Below, piece by piece: positions 42,960 to 52,494 of a stretch of 64,000 nt of DNA (position 1 is its first letter; every line of letters starts with the position of its first letter). The notes under the pieces are model-generated. The model did no database searches and was not told the origin of the DNA. It saw nothing but the letters and a program-made list of their open reading frames with translations. Position numbers and translations under genes: made by a program. The DNA comes from Gluconobacter frateurii (GTDB lineage: Bacteria > Pseudomonadota > Alphaproteobacteria > Acetobacterales > Acetobacteraceae), in contig NZ_BEWN01000001.1 of NCBI RefSeq assembly GCF_002723955.1, forward strand, positions 186,001-250,000. Direction: 5' to 3'.

Positions 42960-45719
42960 ATGACAGGTATTGAGAGCTCTGATTTTCCTGAATGGCGGGT
43001 TTTTTTTAAACATAATCTGTGTAATTTTCTATTTTCCACTTCAGGTTGTTGCCTTTGGCAGGGACCTGAAAATTTTGTTGAAACAAAATGCTCCCCTGGT
43101 ACGGCCCTGATGGCAGACAGAAAAATACGCGAAGCAGGGAGCGACTTCGCATTGGATCAATCTTCCAACCCTGAAGATCTCCAAGAAAAACAGACGTTTT
43201 CTGATGTGGGAGAGAAGGGACCGCATTCTGCCCACCTCTACTTTGTGCGGCGTCTTCTCAGTTTTCTGATGTACCGATCAGGTCGGATGGTGGCTCAGTC
43301 TCTTAATCTCGGTCACCCGCGTGTCCCGGTGCATTTGCAACCTGCATTTGATTATTCGCGCCTGAGGGTGTTAGCGCTTCTTCTCCCATTCTTTCTTTTC
43401 GCTCAGTTCCTCAGTGCGCCTGTGGTTGCGGTCTGTCTTTGGTCGGTAGACCTCTGGGCTGCTCTCATGATCGTGGTTCTAGTGGACGGTCTTGTAGGCT
43501 TCTGGACCATATCCAAATGGTCTTTTCTCAGCAGTTTTTACGAGTGTCCGATTAGAAGCTGGTTTGCCGGGACAGCGGCTTCGCCGGTTGAAAATATTCA
43601 ATACGCCTGGACATATCCTCAGATAGCCCGATCGCTCAGACTGCTGAATGGCGCGCTGGGTGTGATCTGGGGCTGGTTTCTGGTTTGCGTTTTCCATCTA
43701 CCGAGTGAGAAAGCTCATATTCTTGCAGTGATTGTCTGCACTGGGCTTTTTGCGCCGTTATTGTTGTGTTCGGTTGTAAGGGGAGCCGTAGAGGCACTGG
43801 CACTTCCTGTCGTGGCGGCAGCCTGCTTGGTCATGGCGCAGCATTTCTACGGTGTGCTGGCGTTTCTGACTCTTTCGCTCTTTTTGGAAATGACCGTCTG
43901 CGGCTTGTTCGTGATCGGCGTCAGCGGGTTAGGCCGTTATCTGCTGCAGCGGCTTTTGAAGGATCGCCTTGAGCAGCGGGAGCGAAACGAGATCGTGAGC
44001 ATGATGACTCGAGGGTCTGACAGCCATATCGGTGACTGGATATGGAAAACAGACGCGAACGGCTGCATTCAGACCCCTTCCGATGGTTTTTGCCTTCTTC
44101 TGAAGCAATCAGCTGAAGAGGTAGCCGGCCTCACGCTGGCGGATCTTCTGGCGTTGCCTGCTATCGAGCCGGGTAGACCTCTTCCCTGGACTGACGGACA
44201 ACCCCTGTCAGCGTCCATGCATCTGGCGCATTGCCTTGCCAATAGACTGGCATTCAGGGATTTGTGTATTCCGGTTAAGCTTGGAGGAGAAACGGTCTGG
44301 TGGCTCATGACCGGACATCCGGTTTTCAGTCAATGTGTATTTCAGGGATATCGCGGGATCGGAGCCAATGTAACGGAGCAGCGAACTGCAAGATCCGCGT
44401 ATGCCGAACGCATCCGACACGATGAGTTAACTGGCCTTCCAAACCGCCTAGCGTTCTGCGAGCAACTGCAAAACACGTTGCTTGAAAAGGTTGCCTTCCC
44501 TCGTCTCTGTGCGCTGCTGGTTCTGTCACTGGACAATTTTTTTTGTGATGGGGTGGAGACGCATGACGAAGCTCTTCGGAATGTATTTTTGTCTGAAGTA
44601 GGTGTACGCCTCAGACAGTTCGGGCAGAAAAAGCCTGGGGTTGCGGCCCGTTATGGCAATGTAGAATTTGCTTTTTTCCCAGTTGTGCAGGATCCGCTCT
44701 CTTCAGGGGTGGAAGATGCGAAAGCGCTTGCTCTTGAACTGATGACGTTGCTTGAAAAACCTACCGTTCTGCATGACGGAGTGGTTCTTTCCGCCCGGGC
44801 TTCTGTTGGGATCGCTCCGGCATCCTGCAAGGGGCAAAGTCTTGAGACCCTGCTGGAAGCGGTCGATATGGCCCTTCATGACGCGAGAGAAAAAATCCAG
44901 GACCGCTATTCGTTTTACGAACGCCTTACACTGGAAGATGAAGAGCGCCAGCGTTATCTGCTTCAGGATGTAAGACGGGCTGTCCAGGAGCGGGCTTTTT
45001 CTCTTGTGTACCAACCGATTGTTGACGCCCAGACAGGGGCTATCAGCGGGTTTGAGGCGCTGTCACGCTGGAGTGGTTCCCGCCACGGGCCTCTCTCCAT
45101 TGAACGGGTCATCAGTTTGATCGAGGTCTCCGGGCGGGGAAACGAGTTCGATTTCTGGGTTCTGGAAACCGCCTGTGAGGCCGCAGGGAAATGGCCATCC
45201 CATCTTTGGGTGGCAGTCAACATGATGGCATCCCAGTTTTCTCAGCCCAACGTAGCAGAACGAATTTTGACCACTTTGTCACGTGCTGGCCTAGACCCCA
45301 GACGCTTGCAGATCGAAGTGACGGAAACTCTGGATCTGCAGCCTGAACCTGTCGTTTATCATGCGTTTCAGTTGCTGGACCGACAAGGCGTCAGGCTGGT
45401 GCTGGATGATTTTGGGACAGGCTTTGCAGCACTGAGCTATCTGCGCCTGTTTCCTTTCTCCAAGATCAAGCTTGATACCATTTTCGTGCAGGATCTGTTT
45501 CAGGACTCCCGGAGCGCGGCCATTGTACGGAACGCTATAGAACTTGCTGTGGATCTGGGTATCGCTGTGACGGCAGAAGGGGTATCGTCCCTGGAGCATT
45601 ACCGCTTTCTGCAGACACAGGGATGCAATGAGGTGCAGGGTTATTTCCTTGGCCGTCCATGTCCCGCTGAAGATCTTGTCTGGGATCCGCTTCCACTGTC
45701 CTCTTTCGCACAGGTTTGA
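42960..45719 (+). CDS. Membrane PAS-GGDEF(degenerate)-EAL protein
   Basis: Predicted c-di-GMP phosphodiesterase. Order seen: N-terminal cytosolic part, about six membrane helices (about 137-330), PAS-like region (about 360-470), GGDEF-type domain (about 480-640) whose signature reads RYGNVEFAFF so the cyclase motif is lost, and an EAL domain (about 660-905) with FEALSRW, QIEVTETLD, LDDFGTGFAAL, KIKLDTIF and TAEGVSS intact. It should therefore degrade c-di-GMP, with the GGDEF domain as regulatory or GTP-sensing. Start uncertain: ATG 42960 or Met at 43110. Located between the DsbA-like gene and folP. Confidence 0.9.
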   Translation: MTGIESSDFPEWRVFFKHNLCNFLFSTSGCCLWQGPENFVETKCSPGTALMADRKIREAGSDFALDQSSNPEDLQEKQTFSDVGEKGPHSAHLYFVRRLLSFLMYRSGRMVAQSLNLGHPRVPVHLQPAFDYSRLRVLALLLPFFLFAQFLSAPVVAVCLWSVDLWAALMIVVLVDGLVGFWTISKWSFLSSFYECPIRSWFAGTAASPVENIQYAWTYPQIARSLRLLNGALGVIWGWFLVCVFHLPSEKAHILAVIVCTGLFAPLLLCSVVRGAVEALALPVVAAACLVMAQHFYGVLAFLTLSLFLEMTVCGLFVIGVSGLGRYLLQRLLKDRLEQRERNEIVSMMTRGSDSHIGDWIWKTDANGCIQTPSDGFCLLLKQSAEEVAGLTLADLLALPAIEPGRPLPWTDGQPLSASMHLAHCLANRLAFRDLCIPVKLGGETVWWLMTGHPVFSQCVFQGYRGIGANVTEQRTARSAYAERIRHDELTGLPNRLAFCEQLQNTLLEKVAFPRLCALLVLSLDNFFCDGVETHDEALRNVFLSEVGVRLRQFGQKKPGVAARYGNVEFAFFPVVQDPLSSGVEDAKALALELMTLLEKPTVLHDGVVLSARASVGIAPASCKGQSLETLLEAVDMALHDAREKIQDRYSFYERLTLEDEERQRYLLQDVRRAVQERAFSLVYQPIVDAQTGAISGFEALSRWSGSRHGPLSIERVISLIEVSGRGNEFDFWVLETACEAAGKWPSHLWVAVNMMASQFSQPNVAERILTTLSRAGLDPRRLQIEVTETLDLQPEPVVYHAFQLLDRQGVRLVLDDFGTGFAALSYLRLFPFSKIKLDTIFVQDLFQDSRSAAIVRNAIELAVDLGIAVTAEGVSSLEHYRFLQTQGCNEVQGYFLGRPCPAEDLVWDPLPLSSFAQV

Positions 45720-45772
45720 CGTCAGCGTCTTGAAAGGCCTGACGGGCAAGGTCTCATGCGTTTATGTAAGGT

Positions 45773-46621
45773 ATGATGAAACAGCTTTTTCTGTCTGCGT
45801 CTGACGGGGGTTCTGTCTGGCTGTCTAGGCACCATGCAGCGGGCCGTCCGGCTTTGATGGGTATCTTGAATGTCACCCCGGATTCATTTTCGGATGGAGG
45901 TCGTTTCCAGTCGCCGGAGACAGCGCTCGCCCATGCCCGGGAAATGTTGGCGGACGGCGCAGATATTGTGGATATCGGTGCGGAATCCACCAGGCCGGGG
46001 TTTCGATTAGTACCCGCCGATGAAGAATGGGCCCGGCTCGAACCCGTCATCAATAGGCTCGCTCCAGAAGGACTGGCTCTCTCGGTCGATACAACGAAAG
46101 CCGTTGTTGCCCGCAAGGCTTTGCAAAGTGGCGTGCGGCTTATCAACGATGTGTGGGGCTTCCATGCCGATCCGGACATGCCCTTTGTTATTGCAGACAG
46201 CGAAGCTCACGCGGTTGTAATGCATAACCGGCATGAAGTGGATGATCAGCTTGACGTGCTGGCAGACTGGCGGCGCTTTTTCGATCATTCTCTGGAGTAT
46301 GCCGAGAAAGCAGGCATCCACAGAAATCGTCTTATTCTGGATCCCGGCGTTGGGTTTGGAAAAACCCAGGACCAGAATGTTCAGGCTATTGCTGCTCTTG
46401 GGACACTAAAGCGCGAGTATGGACTTCCGGTCCTGCTGGGGCTTTCCCGGAAATCCCTGTTTGGACATCTCCTAGGGCGACCGATAGACGATCGTCTGGC
46501 CGGCACTCTGGCCGCTAATCTCGTCGGAGCGGATCTGGGCGCGGATATTCTGCGAGTTCATGACATTCGTGAGCATGCTGACGCGCTCTCGATCCGCCGT
46601 ATTCTTAAGGAGAACGCATGA
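45773..46621 (+). CDS. folP: Dihydropteroate synthase
   Basis: Condenses 6-hydroxymethyldihydropterin diphosphate with p-aminobenzoate; sulfonamide target. Seen: MGILNVTPDSFSDGG, DIGAESTRPG, LINDVWGF, LILDPGVGFGKT and GLSRKSLFG, all family motifs. 282 residues. It overlaps folBK by 4 bases (ATGA). Confidence 0.97.
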   Translation: MMKQLFLSASDGGSVWLSRHHAAGRPALMGILNVTPDSFSDGGRFQSPETALAHAREMLADGADIVDIGAESTRPGFRLVPADEEWARLEPVINRLAPEGLALSVDTTKAVVARKALQSGVRLINDVWGFHADPDMPFVIADSEAHAVVMHNRHEVDDQLDVLADWRRFFDHSLEYAEKAGIHRNRLILDPGVGFGKTQDQNVQAIAALGTLKREYGLPVLLGLSRKSLFGHLLGRPIDDRLAGTLAANLVGADLGADILRVHDIREHADALSIRRILKENA

Positions 46622-47505
46622 TTTCGGCTCCCCTGACATCTGTTTTTGTGCGGGATCTGTGCCTGTTTGGCTATCATGGGGTTCTGCCGGAAGAGAACCG
46701 TGTCGGGCAGCGGTTCATCATTGATATTGAGATCCGGGCTGATCTGTCAGGTGCAATCGCAGACGATGATTACATGCAGGCCGTCTGTTACGGGACGCTT
46801 TGCGATATTGCGGCGCAGATTGTCACCGGAAAGCCGATGGGGCTCATAGAAGCTCTGGCAGGACGTATTGCTGATGAAATCCTGGGGCGTCTGGATCGCG
46901 TAGAAGTTGTGCTTGTGACCGTTCACAAGCCCTCTGCACCAGTGCCTTATCCGGTATCCGAAACAGCGACGATTGTGACGCGTCACAGGGTTCATGACGT
47001 GGCGTTCTCTCTGGGGGCCAATCTGGGAAAGCGCGAAGTTACCCTGCATGCAGCGCTGGATCGCTTGTCTATGGAAGAAGGGCTGGAGATCACGGATGTA
47101 TCTTCCTTTTATGACAGTGCTCCTTGGGGCGGGGTCGATCAGCCTTCCTTCGTCAATCTGTGCGCTATAGGCCGTACGACCCTCGCACCGCATGCTCTAC
47201 TCAGGCTCTGCAAGACCATCGAGGGAGAGCTCGGGCGGGTTCCGGGCCTGCGATGGGGCGCCCGGACAGTAGATATTGATCTCCTGTATTATGATGACCG
47301 CAGCCTGTCGGATCGTATCCTGACGGTGCCTCACAGGCATCTGTTTGACAGGGCTTTTGTGCTGGAGCCGCTTGCTGAAATAGCGGCGGACCGTGTCATC
47401 GGTGGACGTCGGGTGGCGGACGCGCTAGCAGTCCTGCCTCGCACCAGCGAAGATGTGACCCGGCGTGACCCGGATTGCACCGCGTCGGGGAACGAAGGAG
47501 CCTGA
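46618..47505 (+). CDS. folBK: FolB-FolK fusion: dihydroneopterin aldolase / HPPK
   Basis: Bifunctional folate enzyme, 295 residues. N-terminal half (about 1-120) is dihydroneopterin aldolase ([35 protein letters not shown]); C-terminal half (about 122-280) is hydroxymethyldihydropterin pyrophosphokinase ([44 protein letters not shown]). The two activities are consecutive in the pathway. Overlaps folP; folE starts 8 bases after it. Confidence 0.95.
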   Translation: MISAPLTSVFVRDLCLFGYHGVLPEENRVGQRFIIDIEIRADLSGAIADDDYMQAVCYGTLCDIAAQIVTGKPMGLIEALAGRIADEILGRLDRVEVVLVTVHKPSAPVPYPVSETATIVTRHRVHDVAFSLGANLGKREVTLHAALDRLSMEEGLEITDVSSFYDSAPWGGVDQPSFVNLCAIGRTTLAPHALLRLCKTIEGELGRVPGLRWGARTVDIDLLYYDDRSLSDRILTVPHRHLFDRAFVLEPLAEIAADRVIGGRRVADALAVLPRTSEDVTRRDPDCTASGNEGA

Positions 47506-47513
47506 AACCCGCC

Positions 47514-48152
47514 ATGACCGATCTGAACGCTACTGCCATGACTGCCTGCAAGGACGATCAGCGACCGCTGGGCGCCCTATCACGGCCTGCGGATGCGGAA
47601 GAGCGGCTTGCCAATGCTGTCCGGACCATTCTTGAAGCCGTGGGCGAAAATCCGGAGCGTGAAGGCTTGCAGGATACGCCGCAACGCGTGGCCAAGATGT
47701 ATCTGGAAGTTTTCGGGGGCTTGTATGAAGACCCGCGCGAGCATCTGAAGACGCAGTTTTCTGCCGATCAGCATCATGGTGCGGTGATCGTGAAGGATAT
47801 CCGCTTTCACTCCATGTGCGAGCATCATTTGCTCCCAGTGCATGGCAAGGCGCATGTGGCCTATCTGCCGGCAGGTGGGCGTCTGACGGGTCTGAGCAAG
47901 CTGGCGCGTGTTGTGGAAGGTTTTGCCCGTCGCCCACAGCTTCAGGAGCGTATGACCGATCAGGTTGCTCAGGCCATGGAAGATGTTCTGGCGCCGGAAG
48001 CCGTTCTGGTTGTGATCGAGGCCGAACATATGTGCATGAGTATGCGTGGCGTCCGCTCACCCGGGTCTACGACCGTGACAACCGTGGCTCGTGGAACATG
48101 GAAGCACGATCACGCCGCACGGATGGAAATCCTGTCCCTTCTGCGCGGCTGA
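47514..48152 (+). CDS. folE: GTP cyclohydrolase I
   Basis: Makes 7,8-dihydroneopterin triphosphate from GTP. Seen: zinc/active-site [28 protein letters not shown]-type core, and [13 protein letters not shown]. About 212 residues. The ATG at 47514 is chosen over 47475 because it clears folBK. Third gene of the folate operon; convergent with queD, which uses the same product. Confidence 0.96.
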   Translation: MTDLNATAMTACKDDQRPLGALSRPADAEERLANAVRTILEAVGENPEREGLQDTPQRVAKMYLEVFGGLYEDPREHLKTQFSADQHHGAVIVKDIRFHSMCEHHLLPVHGKAHVAYLPAGGRLTGLSKLARVVEGFARRPQLQERMTDQVAQAMEDVLAPEAVLVVIEAEHMCMSMRGVRSPGSTTVTTVARGTWKHDHAARMEILSLLRG

Positions 48153-48158
48153 AAACAA

Positions 48159-48692
48159 TCAGAAGTCTGAAATACTCATATCAGCCCGGTTCCACCAGCA
48201 CTCCTGTGGAGCCCGGTTGACCTGCGGTAGATAAAACGTCGGATCACCCGTCAGGCGCACGGTGTTGGTGGGTGTTTCTTCCAGCTCCAGCGCATGGACG
48301 TGCAAGATAGAGCCCTGATCAGCTAAAATAGCTGTTAGTTTGGCGAGTAGGAGAGCGGCCATGACTTCGGTTGTCGGGTCGCCGGGCGTGACAACGATCC
48401 TGCGGGCACGCTCAGGTTCATGATCCCGGAACCATGCCAGAAGCGGATCATGCTCCGAAAGCTGAAGAGCATGATCGAGGCTGTTGTCTACAAAATCATG
48501 CCAGCGCGTTTTGGCCTCTGCAAACGGTAGGATCATGTTCTGATGACCGTCCAGGCGTGTCTCTTCTACGGGCCTGAGTGTCACCTTCACATATTCATTG
48601 TGCCCATGCGGAATGGCACATTTCTCGCTGCTGCCGGTGATCAGCCGATGGCCCATGCAGAAACGGCGGGTGAAGATGAGTTCTGCCGTCAT
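48159..48692 (-). CDS. queD: 6-carboxytetrahydropterin synthase
   Basis: Queuosine step converting dihydroneopterin triphosphate to 6-carboxytetrahydropterin. Seen: [21 protein letters not shown] (zinc histidines and catalytic Cys). At 177 residues it is longer than the E. coli enzyme. Overlaps queC by 4 bases, last gene of queE-queC-queD. Only 6 bases separate it from convergent folE. Confidence 0.93.
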   Translation of the reverse strand: MTAELIFTRRFCMGHRLITGSSEKCAIPHGHNEYVKVTLRPVEETRLDGHQNMILPFAEAKTRWHDFVDNSLDHALQLSEHDPLLAWFRDHEPERARRIVVTPGDPTTEVMAALLLAKLTAILADQGSILHVHALELEETPTNTVRLTGDPTFYLPQVNRAPQECWWNRADMSISDF

Positions 48693-49390
48693 GCCTTGCT
48701 CTCGCAGTATCGGCGCCAGCCATCCGCGCGAAGTTCACAGGCCGGGCAGGTACCGCAGCCATAGCCCCAGGCGTGATGATGGGTCCGGTCTCCCATGTAG
48801 CACGAGTGGCTTTCATGGTTGATCAGATCAACGAGCGTCTTGCCGCCAAGTTCTTCTGTCAGATCCCAGGTCTGTGCCTTGTCGATCCACATCAGAGGCG
48901 TGTGAAGGACGAAACGCTGGTCCATGCCGAGATTGAGCGCGACCTGAAGAGCTTTGATCGTGTCATCCCGGCAGTCCGGATAGCCCGAATAGTCGGTCTC
49001 GCACACACCGGTGACGATGTGCTTAATGTTCCGGCGATAGGCGAGGGCTGCCGCGAAAGTCAGAAAGATCAGGTTGCGGCCTGGTACGAACGTATTCGGG
49101 AGGCCGCTTTCGCTGAAACCGATCTCAGCTTCTCGTGTCAGCGCTGTTTCGGACAAAGCGCCGAGGGAGGCGAGATCAATCGTGTGATCTTCGCCAAGGC
49201 GCGTTTTCCATTCCGGGGAGTGCTCGGCCATTCGAGCGCGGAGGGTGTCACGGCACTCCAGTTCCACGAGGTGGCGCTGGCCGTATGCATATCCGACAGT
49301 TTCGACCCGGTCGAAGCGTGACAGCGCCCAGGCCAGACACGTTGCGGAATCCTGACCGCCGGAAAAAAGAACGAGTGCGGCGTTGCTCAT
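48689..49390 (-). CDS. queC: 7-cyano-7-deazaguanine synthase
   Basis: ATP-dependent conversion of 7-carboxy-7-deazaguanine to preQ0. Seen: PP-loop [16 protein letters not shown] (about 7-22), [25 protein letters not shown] and zinc cysteines [11 protein letters not shown] near the C-terminus. Overlaps queD and queE by 4 bases each. Confidence 0.96.
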   Translation of the reverse strand: MSNAALVLFSGGQDSATCLAWALSRFDRVETVGYAYGQRHLVELECRDTLRARMAEHSPEWKTRLGEDHTIDLASLGALSETALTREAEIGFSESGLPNTFVPGRNLIFLTFAAALAYRRNIKHIVTGVCETDYSGYPDCRDDTIKALQVALNLGMDQRFVLHTPLMWIDKAQTWDLTEELGGKTLVDLINHESHSCYMGDRTHHHAWGYGCGTCPACELRADGWRRYCESKA

Positions 49391-50028
49391 GGGATTCCGA
49401 TCAGTTTGTGGGTTTGCAGGGACAGGCGCCAGCGTGGGTGCGCGAGGCAGTAAGCCACGGCAGCCTGTGTGTTTTCCAGCCGTGCAGGACCATCCATGGG
49501 CTGAAGCCAGAAATGCTGGAACGACAGGCCCTCGAACATCTCAGGTGGAAGCTCTGTCTGCGGATAGACAAGCTTCAGTTCCGCACCGCTGGTCTGGACA
49601 AGAGGACCACCCGGCTTTGGACTGACGCAGACCCAGTCGATCCCATCAGGCGCAGCAATGGTGCCGTTCGTCTCGACGGCAATTTCGAACCCATTGGCCT
49701 TAACGGCAGCAATTAGTTCCGCATCCAGTTGCAGGAGAGGCTCGCCCCCCGTGAAGACGACGTATCGTCGGCCACTTTCGTCCGCGGCACTTTTCCAGCA
49801 CTGCTCGATGGTTTCGGCCAGTTCGGCAGCGGTCTTGAAGCGGCCGCCGCCTTCTCCGTCCACTCCAATAAAGTCCGTATCGCAGAAGCGGCATGCCGCC
49901 GTCTCGCGGTCCTGTTCTCGACCTGACCACAGGTTGCACCCGGCAAACCGGCAGAACACGGACGCACGACCCGTCTGCGCACCCTCTCCCTGGAGGGTCA
50001 CGAACATTTCCTTCACAGCATAAGACAT
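49387..50028 (-). CDS. queE: 7-carboxy-7-deazaguanine synthase
   Basis: Radical-SAM ring contraction of 6-carboxytetrahydropterin. Seen: the QueE-type iron-sulfur motif C-X14-C-X2-C (Cys31, Cys46, Cys49), instead of the usual CX3CX2C, and FTGGEPLLQ. 213 residues. First gene of the que operon. Confidence 0.94.
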   Translation of the reverse strand: MSYAVKEMFVTLQGEGAQTGRASVFCRFAGCNLWSGREQDRETAACRFCDTDFIGVDGEGGGRFKTAAELAETIEQCWKSAADESGRRYVVFTGGEPLLQLDAELIAAVKANGFEIAVETNGTIAAPDGIDWVCVSPKPGGPLVQTSGAELKLVYPQTELPPEMFEGLSFQHFWLQPMDGPARLENTQAAVAYCLAHPRWRLSLQTHKLIGIP

Positions 50029-50151
50029 GACCGCAGCATGTCGGCGAGGATCGCGCCGGATGCAAGGGAAAACATTCTTTTATGGGTCGCTATGTGTTTC
50101 CAGAGCCACGCAGGGGTGGGCAGAAACGTCTTTCATGGTAGGGAGAGGCTC

Positions 50152-50991
50152 ATGGAAGACAGCAACTCCCGTACTCCCATACTTGATCTCTCGCCACAGA
50201 GGGGATTCGGCCGTGTACGGGCCGCTTTGGACGATCTGAAGGCCGGACTGCGTCTTTTGCCGCTGGCGCTTGCGTTGGGTTGGCTGGATATCAAGCTACG
50301 GTATCGTGGCTCGATCCTTGGGCCATTCTGGTTGACGCTTTCAACGGCCATCATGGTTGCGGCTATGGGAGTGGTTTATGGCTACCTCTTTCATATGGAT
50401 TTGCCGCATTACCTGCCGTTTCTGTCCCTCTCCATCGTTTTATGGGGATATATCAGCGGCGTCATCAACGATGCGGCGACGGTCTTTACGCAGAGCACAT
50501 CTCTCTTCCATGCGAGACGCATCCCGGCGACACTTCCCGTTATCCGGCTCGTTGTCCGCAATGTGCTGACATTCCTCCACAACGTTGTGGTGATTGCTGT
50601 CGTATTCGGCATTTATCATGTCTGGCCAAAGCAGAGCTGGAGCCTGCTTGTCAGTCTGCCAATCTGGTTTCTGGACAGCTTTGCAATCATTCTTCTGATT
50701 GGCATGCTCGGTGCCCGCTTCCGGGATATTGCGCCAATCATGTCCTCGATTCTGCAGATTTTCTTCTTCGTTACGCCTGTGATCTGGAAACCGGATCTGA
50801 TTTATGTAGGACGCCAGTATCTGCTTTTGGACCCGTTCTACCCAATTCTCGAAATCATGCGTGGCCCCCTGATGGGCTATGATGTGCGTTCCTCTTTGTG
50901 GATCGCAGCGATTGTTCAGGGCGTTCTGTTATGGGGACTGGCTGCGGCCCTGTTCTGCCGAATGCGTGCCCGTATCCCTTACTGGATCTGA
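50152..50991 (+). CDS. ABC-2 polysaccharide exporter, membrane subunit (Wzm/KpsM type)
   Basis: Inner-membrane permease of a glycan ABC exporter, 279 residues, about six helices: WLDIKLRYRGSILGPFWLTLSTAIMVAAMG is the classic ABC-2 start, LGARFRDIAPIMSSILQIFFFVTPVIW the core. The ATG at 50152 has GGGAGAGG upstream, unlike earlier in-frame starts. Followed after 4 bases by the ATPase. No glycosyltransferase genes lie beside it, so the exported polymer is unknown. Confidence 0.92.
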   Translation: MEDSNSRTPILDLSPQRGFGRVRAALDDLKAGLRLLPLALALGWLDIKLRYRGSILGPFWLTLSTAIMVAAMGVVYGYLFHMDLPHYLPFLSLSIVLWGYISGVINDAATVFTQSTSLFHARRIPATLPVIRLVVRNVLTFLHNVVVIAVVFGIYHVWPKQSWSLLVSLPIWFLDSFAIILLIGMLGARFRDIAPIMSSILQIFFFVTPVIWKPDLIYVGRQYLLLDPFYPILEIMRGPLMGYDVRSSLWIAAIVQGVLLWGLAAALFCRMRARIPYWI

Positions 50992-50995
50992 TCCC

Positions 50996-51760
50996 ATGCC
51001 CCGTATTGACATTGATCGGCTCCAGATCGATTTCCCGCTTTATCATGGCCAGAGCCGGTCTCTGAAAAAGCATGTTGGAAATACGATTTCCAGCCTGCGG
51101 CCTGGGTCTCCCGCCGCTCACTTGATGCAGGATGGGCGTGAGCGCACAGTTGTTAGTGTCCTGAGAGATATCAGTTTCAACCTGAAGTCTGGCGAACGTC
51201 TTGGTCTGATTGGCCGGAACGGAGCAGGGAAAACAACACTCCTACGCACGATGGCTGGCATTTATGAGCCAGTCGGCGGGCGTGTGAGGCTGGAAGGCTC
51301 GATCGGTACTCTGCTGGATGCCAGTCTCGGCATGAACATGGAACTTACAGGGCGGGAAAATATCCGTCTGTATGGGCTGCATGGCGGGTTATCCAAGGCG
51401 CAAATCAGTCAGGTTGATCGGGACGTGCAGGACTTTGCGGATCTGGGGTCGTATATGGACATGCCTGTAAAAACTTACAGTTCGGGCATGACTGTGCGGC
51501 TCGCTTTTGGTCTGGCGACCGCCATGACGCCTCAGATTTTGCTGATGGATGAATGGTTTCTGGCAGGTGACGGTGCCTTCATGAACAAGGCGCAGGAGCG
51601 TCTTGAGGCCATGGTCCAGCATGCGGATATTCTGGTGATTTCTACTCACCAGCCAGATGTGATGCGCAAATGGTGCACACGGGTTATCTGGCTGGAAGAT
51701 GGTCGGATCCGGATGGATGGAACGCCCGACGAAGTGCTGGACGTTTATCTTAGCGCCTGA
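50996..51760 (+). CDS. ABC exporter ATP-binding subunit (Wzt/KpsT type)
   Basis: ATPase partner of the permease, 254 residues. Seen: Walker A GRNGAGKTT, GRENIRLYGL, signature YSSGMTVRLAFGLATAM, Walker B QILLMDEWF and LVISTHQPDVMRKWC. It has an N-terminal extension of about 35 residues before the ABC core, and no C-terminal glycan-binding domain as found in O9a-type Wzt, so it resembles KpsT/RfbB. The true start is the ATG at 50996. Confidence 0.93.
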   Translation: MPRIDIDRLQIDFPLYHGQSRSLKKHVGNTISSLRPGSPAAHLMQDGRERTVVSVLRDISFNLKSGERLGLIGRNGAGKTTLLRTMAGIYEPVGGRVRLEGSIGTLLDASLGMNMELTGRENIRLYGLHGGLSKAQISQVDRDVQDFADLGSYMDMPVKTYSSGMTVRLAFGLATAMTPQILLMDEWFLAGDGAFMNKAQERLEAMVQHADILVISTHQPDVMRKWCTRVIWLEDGRIRMDGTPDEVLDVYLSA

Positions 51761-51771
51761 TCGCGCCTTTC

Positions 51772-52014
51772 TCAGGCAGTAACATCAAGTTCATGGTCAC
51801 TGCTGCTCGAGCTGGTAGACGTGCCGCCGGTCGTCGTTTCAGAAACGATGTTGCCCGACGAATCAGTGATAGTCGTCGTAACAGAACCATCAGCATTGGT
51901 TGTAGTCGTCGTCGTTTCCTGAGTGGAAGAGGTTGAGGAGGAGTTCTGACTGCTTTCGGTGCTGTACAGGGACGACATGGCAGAAGAGCCTAGGGAAGAA
52001 ATGCTGGAAGACAT
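51772..52014 (-). CDS. Small Ser/Thr-rich low-complexity protein
   Basis: 80 residues, over half Ser or Thr, arranged as a Ser-rich start (MSSSISSLGSSAMSSLY), a run of Thr (TTTTTTNADGSVTTTITDSSG) and a Ser run before DHELDV. No family recognised. It is likely real: AAAGGA lies 7 bases before the ATG and the ORF is intact. No signal peptide. It converges on the ABC exporter gene, ending 11 bases from it. Similar Ser/Thr repeats occur in some small exported or cell-surface proteins, but the role is unknown. Confidence 0.6.
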   Translation of the reverse strand: MSSSISSLGSSAMSSLYSTESSQNSSSTSSTQETTTTTTNADGSVTTTITDSSGNIVSETTTGGTSTSSSSSDHELDVTA

Positions 52015-52205
52015 GATGCATCCTTTAAGAGAGAAGGAGGCCTTAATGTCGTATGGCAGGCGTTAACGTACCCTTACCAAAACCTTGTCGCTTTAGAACG
52101 AAGTGCAACGATCTGTAACGTAGGGAGCCGAAGGAAAAACCTATTTTAATTAGTCTTCAGTAGATTTTTATTTTTGGGGAGTTCGTAGGCCACTCGTATA
52201 AAGAG

Positions 52206-52282
<77 letters not shown>

Positions 52283-52494
52283 AAACCGCTTTTCAGCGAT
52301 CTTTGGACCGTCCGTTCAGCGCCGTGTTGGCGTCCTCTCGGTCGGTGGCGGTGATGTACCAACCTCCTTGGGGGGTGGCAAGAGGCTTTTTCGAAAAAAA
52401 TGCTTTTTTGAACAAAAAAAGTAACTTGCAGGGAAAATTGATCATGCGGGACAAGTGTAATGGTTTGCAATAATGAAAGTGGGACAAGGCTGGC

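Noticed and set aside
52380-52440. A/T-rich stretch with repeated short runs of T and A
   Set aside because: Poly-A/T runs without arms or gene; could be part of a promoter but cannot be supported.
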